Below are positions 6,028-7,206 of a stretch of DNA of 7,206 nt, piece by piece. The position numbers and the translations under genes were made by a program. The DNA lies in assembly GCA_024643595.1 (NCBI GenBank), contig JAHEMS010000176.1:1-7206 (forward strand), read 5' to 3'. The first letter of the stretch is position 1; every line of letters starts with the position of its first letter. The stretch comes from Bacteroidota bacterium. Its GTDB lineage: Bacteria > Bacteroidota > Bacteroidia > Cytophagales > Cyclobacteriaceae. The notes beneath the pieces are model-generated. The model was not told the origin of the DNA, did no database searches, and saw only the letters and a list, made by a program, of their open reading frames with translations.

Positions 6028-7206
6028 ATGAAGCGGAATGTTCTTATTGTCATTTTAATTCTCATCGTATTTTTTGTCATTTCTTATTTGACCAATATAC
6101 TGGGCGCACTCAACCCTAAAGTTTCAGAGAGCTACGCGTTATCAGAAACGATGGCAGGTTTTCTTCCATTTGCTTTTTTCATTGCTTATGGAATAATGTC
6201 GGTTCCCTCTGGCTTTCTTGTAGAGCGATGGGGAGAGAAGCGGATGATGATCCTCGCTTTCGCGTTTTCCTTTTCAGGCGCTCTTATGTTTGCCTTATTT
6301 CCAAAGTTCAATGTCTTCATCATATCGTTATTTACCATTGGAGCCGGCATGGCGGCCTTACAGGTTGTCATCAATCCCCTGTTGCGGGTCGCGGGAGGAG
6401 AAACTCATTATACTTTCAACTCGGTTCTTGCTCAACTGATTTTCGGGCTGGCATCCTTTATAAGTCCGCAGATGTATTCTTACCTCGTCACCAATATTGA
6501 TCGTCACAATGAAGAGAATCCTGTTATCTTCCTGCTTATTCAGCTGGTTCCCGAAACTATGTCATGGGTAGCCGTGTATTGGATTTTCGCGCTGATCAGT
6601 ATAATCATGATGGGTGTGATTATGCTGGTAAAATTTCCTGCTGTCGTGTTACAGGAGGATGAGAAAGTGGGTACGGGATCAAGTTATAAAGAACTCTTCG
6701 GCAACAAGTATGTAATTCTCTTCTTCATTGGCATGTTTGCTTATGTCGGCACAGAGCAGGGCATCTCGTATTGGATGTCAAAATATCTGTATCAATATCA
6801 TGGCATTGATCCGAATACATTAGGCGCGGACGCGGTATCCTATTTTTGGGGACTAATGACTATCGGAGGGCTTCTTGGATTAGTCCTGCTAAAACTGATC
6901 GACAGCAAAATTGTACTCCGATGGTTTACCATTCTGGCCATGATTTGTGTAGCGAGTGGTTTGTTTGGTAGTGACCAGGTCTCGCTCTGGGCTTTCCCTA
7001 TTTCGGGGTTCTTTCTTTCCGTGATGTATCCGGTGATCGTATCTCTAGGACTTAACTCTGTGGCGCGGTACCACGGTTCATTTGCTGGTATTATGATGAC
7101 GGGCATCGCGGGTGGCGCTGTTGTACAAATTCTTATTGGCGCAATCAGCGATCTGGTATCCTTGAAGGCGGGAATGTTTTTTCTTTTCGTCACTATGGGG
7201 TATATC
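6028..7206 (+). CDS. FHS-family major facilitator sugar permease (FucP/GluP-like), 3' end beyond the window
   Basis: The frame stays open from the ATG at 6028 to the window edge, giving 393 residues without a stop. Full-length FHS transporters have about 400-440 residues and 12 membrane helices, so little is missing. Family features include GFLPFAFFIAYGIMSVPSGF (44-63) followed by the basic loop VERWGEKRM. GAGMAALQVVINPLLRVAG (105-123) matches the FHS segment containing the conserved NP. FAYVGTEQGISYWMSKYL (237-254) matches the 'Y-x-G-x-E' start of the C-terminal half, and AGIMMTGIAGGAVVQILIGAISD (353-375) matches the last-third helix. Gln112 occupies the place where FucP has a Glu involved in proton coupling, as in glucose/galactose-type members. 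Gly280 replaces the Arg usually seen in the 'IGR' motif. It probably imports a hexose by proton symport at the inner membrane. An ATG at 6018 opens a different frame that soon stops. It lies 30 bp after the ROK gene, most likely in one operon. Confidence 0.9.
   Translation, partial: MKRNVLIVILILIVFFVISYLTNILGALNPKVSESYALSETMAGFLPFAFFIAYGIMSVPSGFLVERWGEKRMMILAFAFSFSGALMFALFPKFNVFIISLFTIGAGMAALQVVINPLLRVAGGETHYTFNSVLAQLIFGLASFISPQMYSYLVTNIDRHNEENPVIFLLIQLVPETMSWVAVYWIFALISIIMMGVIMLVKFPAVVLQEDEKVGTGSSYKELFGNKYVILFFIGMFAYVGTEQGISYWMSKYLYQYHGIDPNTLGADAVSYFWGLMTIGGLLGLVLLKLIDSKIVLRWFTILAMICVASGLFGSDQVSLWAFPISGFFLSVMYPVIVSLGLNSVARYHGSFAGIMMTGIAGGAVVQILIGAISDLVSLKAGMFFLFVTMGYI

Noticed and set aside
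6018..6030. ATG at 6018 as the start of the permease
   Set aside because: It is in a different frame and runs into a stop after about 33 codons. The ATG at 6028 opens the full transporter frame.
6840..7193. 117-codon minus-strand open frame within the permease gene
   Set aside because: It is antisense to the well-supported FHS permease, its translation has no recognisable motif, and its content reflects the complement of the transporter's codons.

Overview
The window looks like a chromosomal stretch from a member of the Bacteroidota, probably a free-living polymer degrader of the Cytophagales type. This is inferred from gene content: a secreted DUF1080 protein, a lipoprotein with acidic residues after the lipidated Cys, an LA_2272-like repeat protein, and an FHS-type sugar permease next to a ROK kinase. 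Recognisable Shine-Dalgarno sequences are absent, and one gene has an exact Bacteroidota-type -7 box (TAnnTTTG) just before its start. No sequence search was possible, so the taxonomic placement is an inference.

Left part (1-2279): the window opens inside the 3' end of a luciferase-like (LLM class) flavin oxidoreductase. Its homologous C-terminus is readable only across a one-base frameshift. A small four-helix membrane protein of unknown function follows (216-641). It converges on a long minus-strand lipoprotein gene (663-2279) that looks like an uncharacterised helical-toroid, carbohydrate-active protein.

Middle part (2280-4046): a secreted two-domain protein ending in a DUF1080 / 3-keto-disaccharide hydrolase domain (2450-3376) is transcribed divergently from the lipoprotein gene. 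A small secreted protein with 15-residue repeats (3411-4046, minus strand) converges on it.

Right part (4047-7206): the 155-bp divergent region before the next gene carries a centred GGGAT/ATCCC palindrome and the -7 box. Then come three plus-strand genes: a phytanoyl-CoA dioxygenase (PhyH) family Fe(II)/2-oxoglutarate enzyme (4202-4981), a ROK-family sugar kinase lacking the usual zinc site (5146-5997), and an FHS-family major facilitator sugar transporter that runs off the window end (6028-7206). The kinase and transporter are 30 bp apart and almost certainly co-transcribed.

Taken together, the right two thirds read as sugar acquisition. An outer-surface lipoprotein and a secreted DUF1080 protein would release or process a glycoside, the FHS permease would import the sugar, the ROK kinase would phosphorylate it, and the PhyH enzyme would carry out an unknown oxidative step. 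The substrate is not evident from sequence. No RNA genes, insertion sequences, CRISPR arrays or phage genes were seen, and no gene-free stretch exceeds 300 bases.
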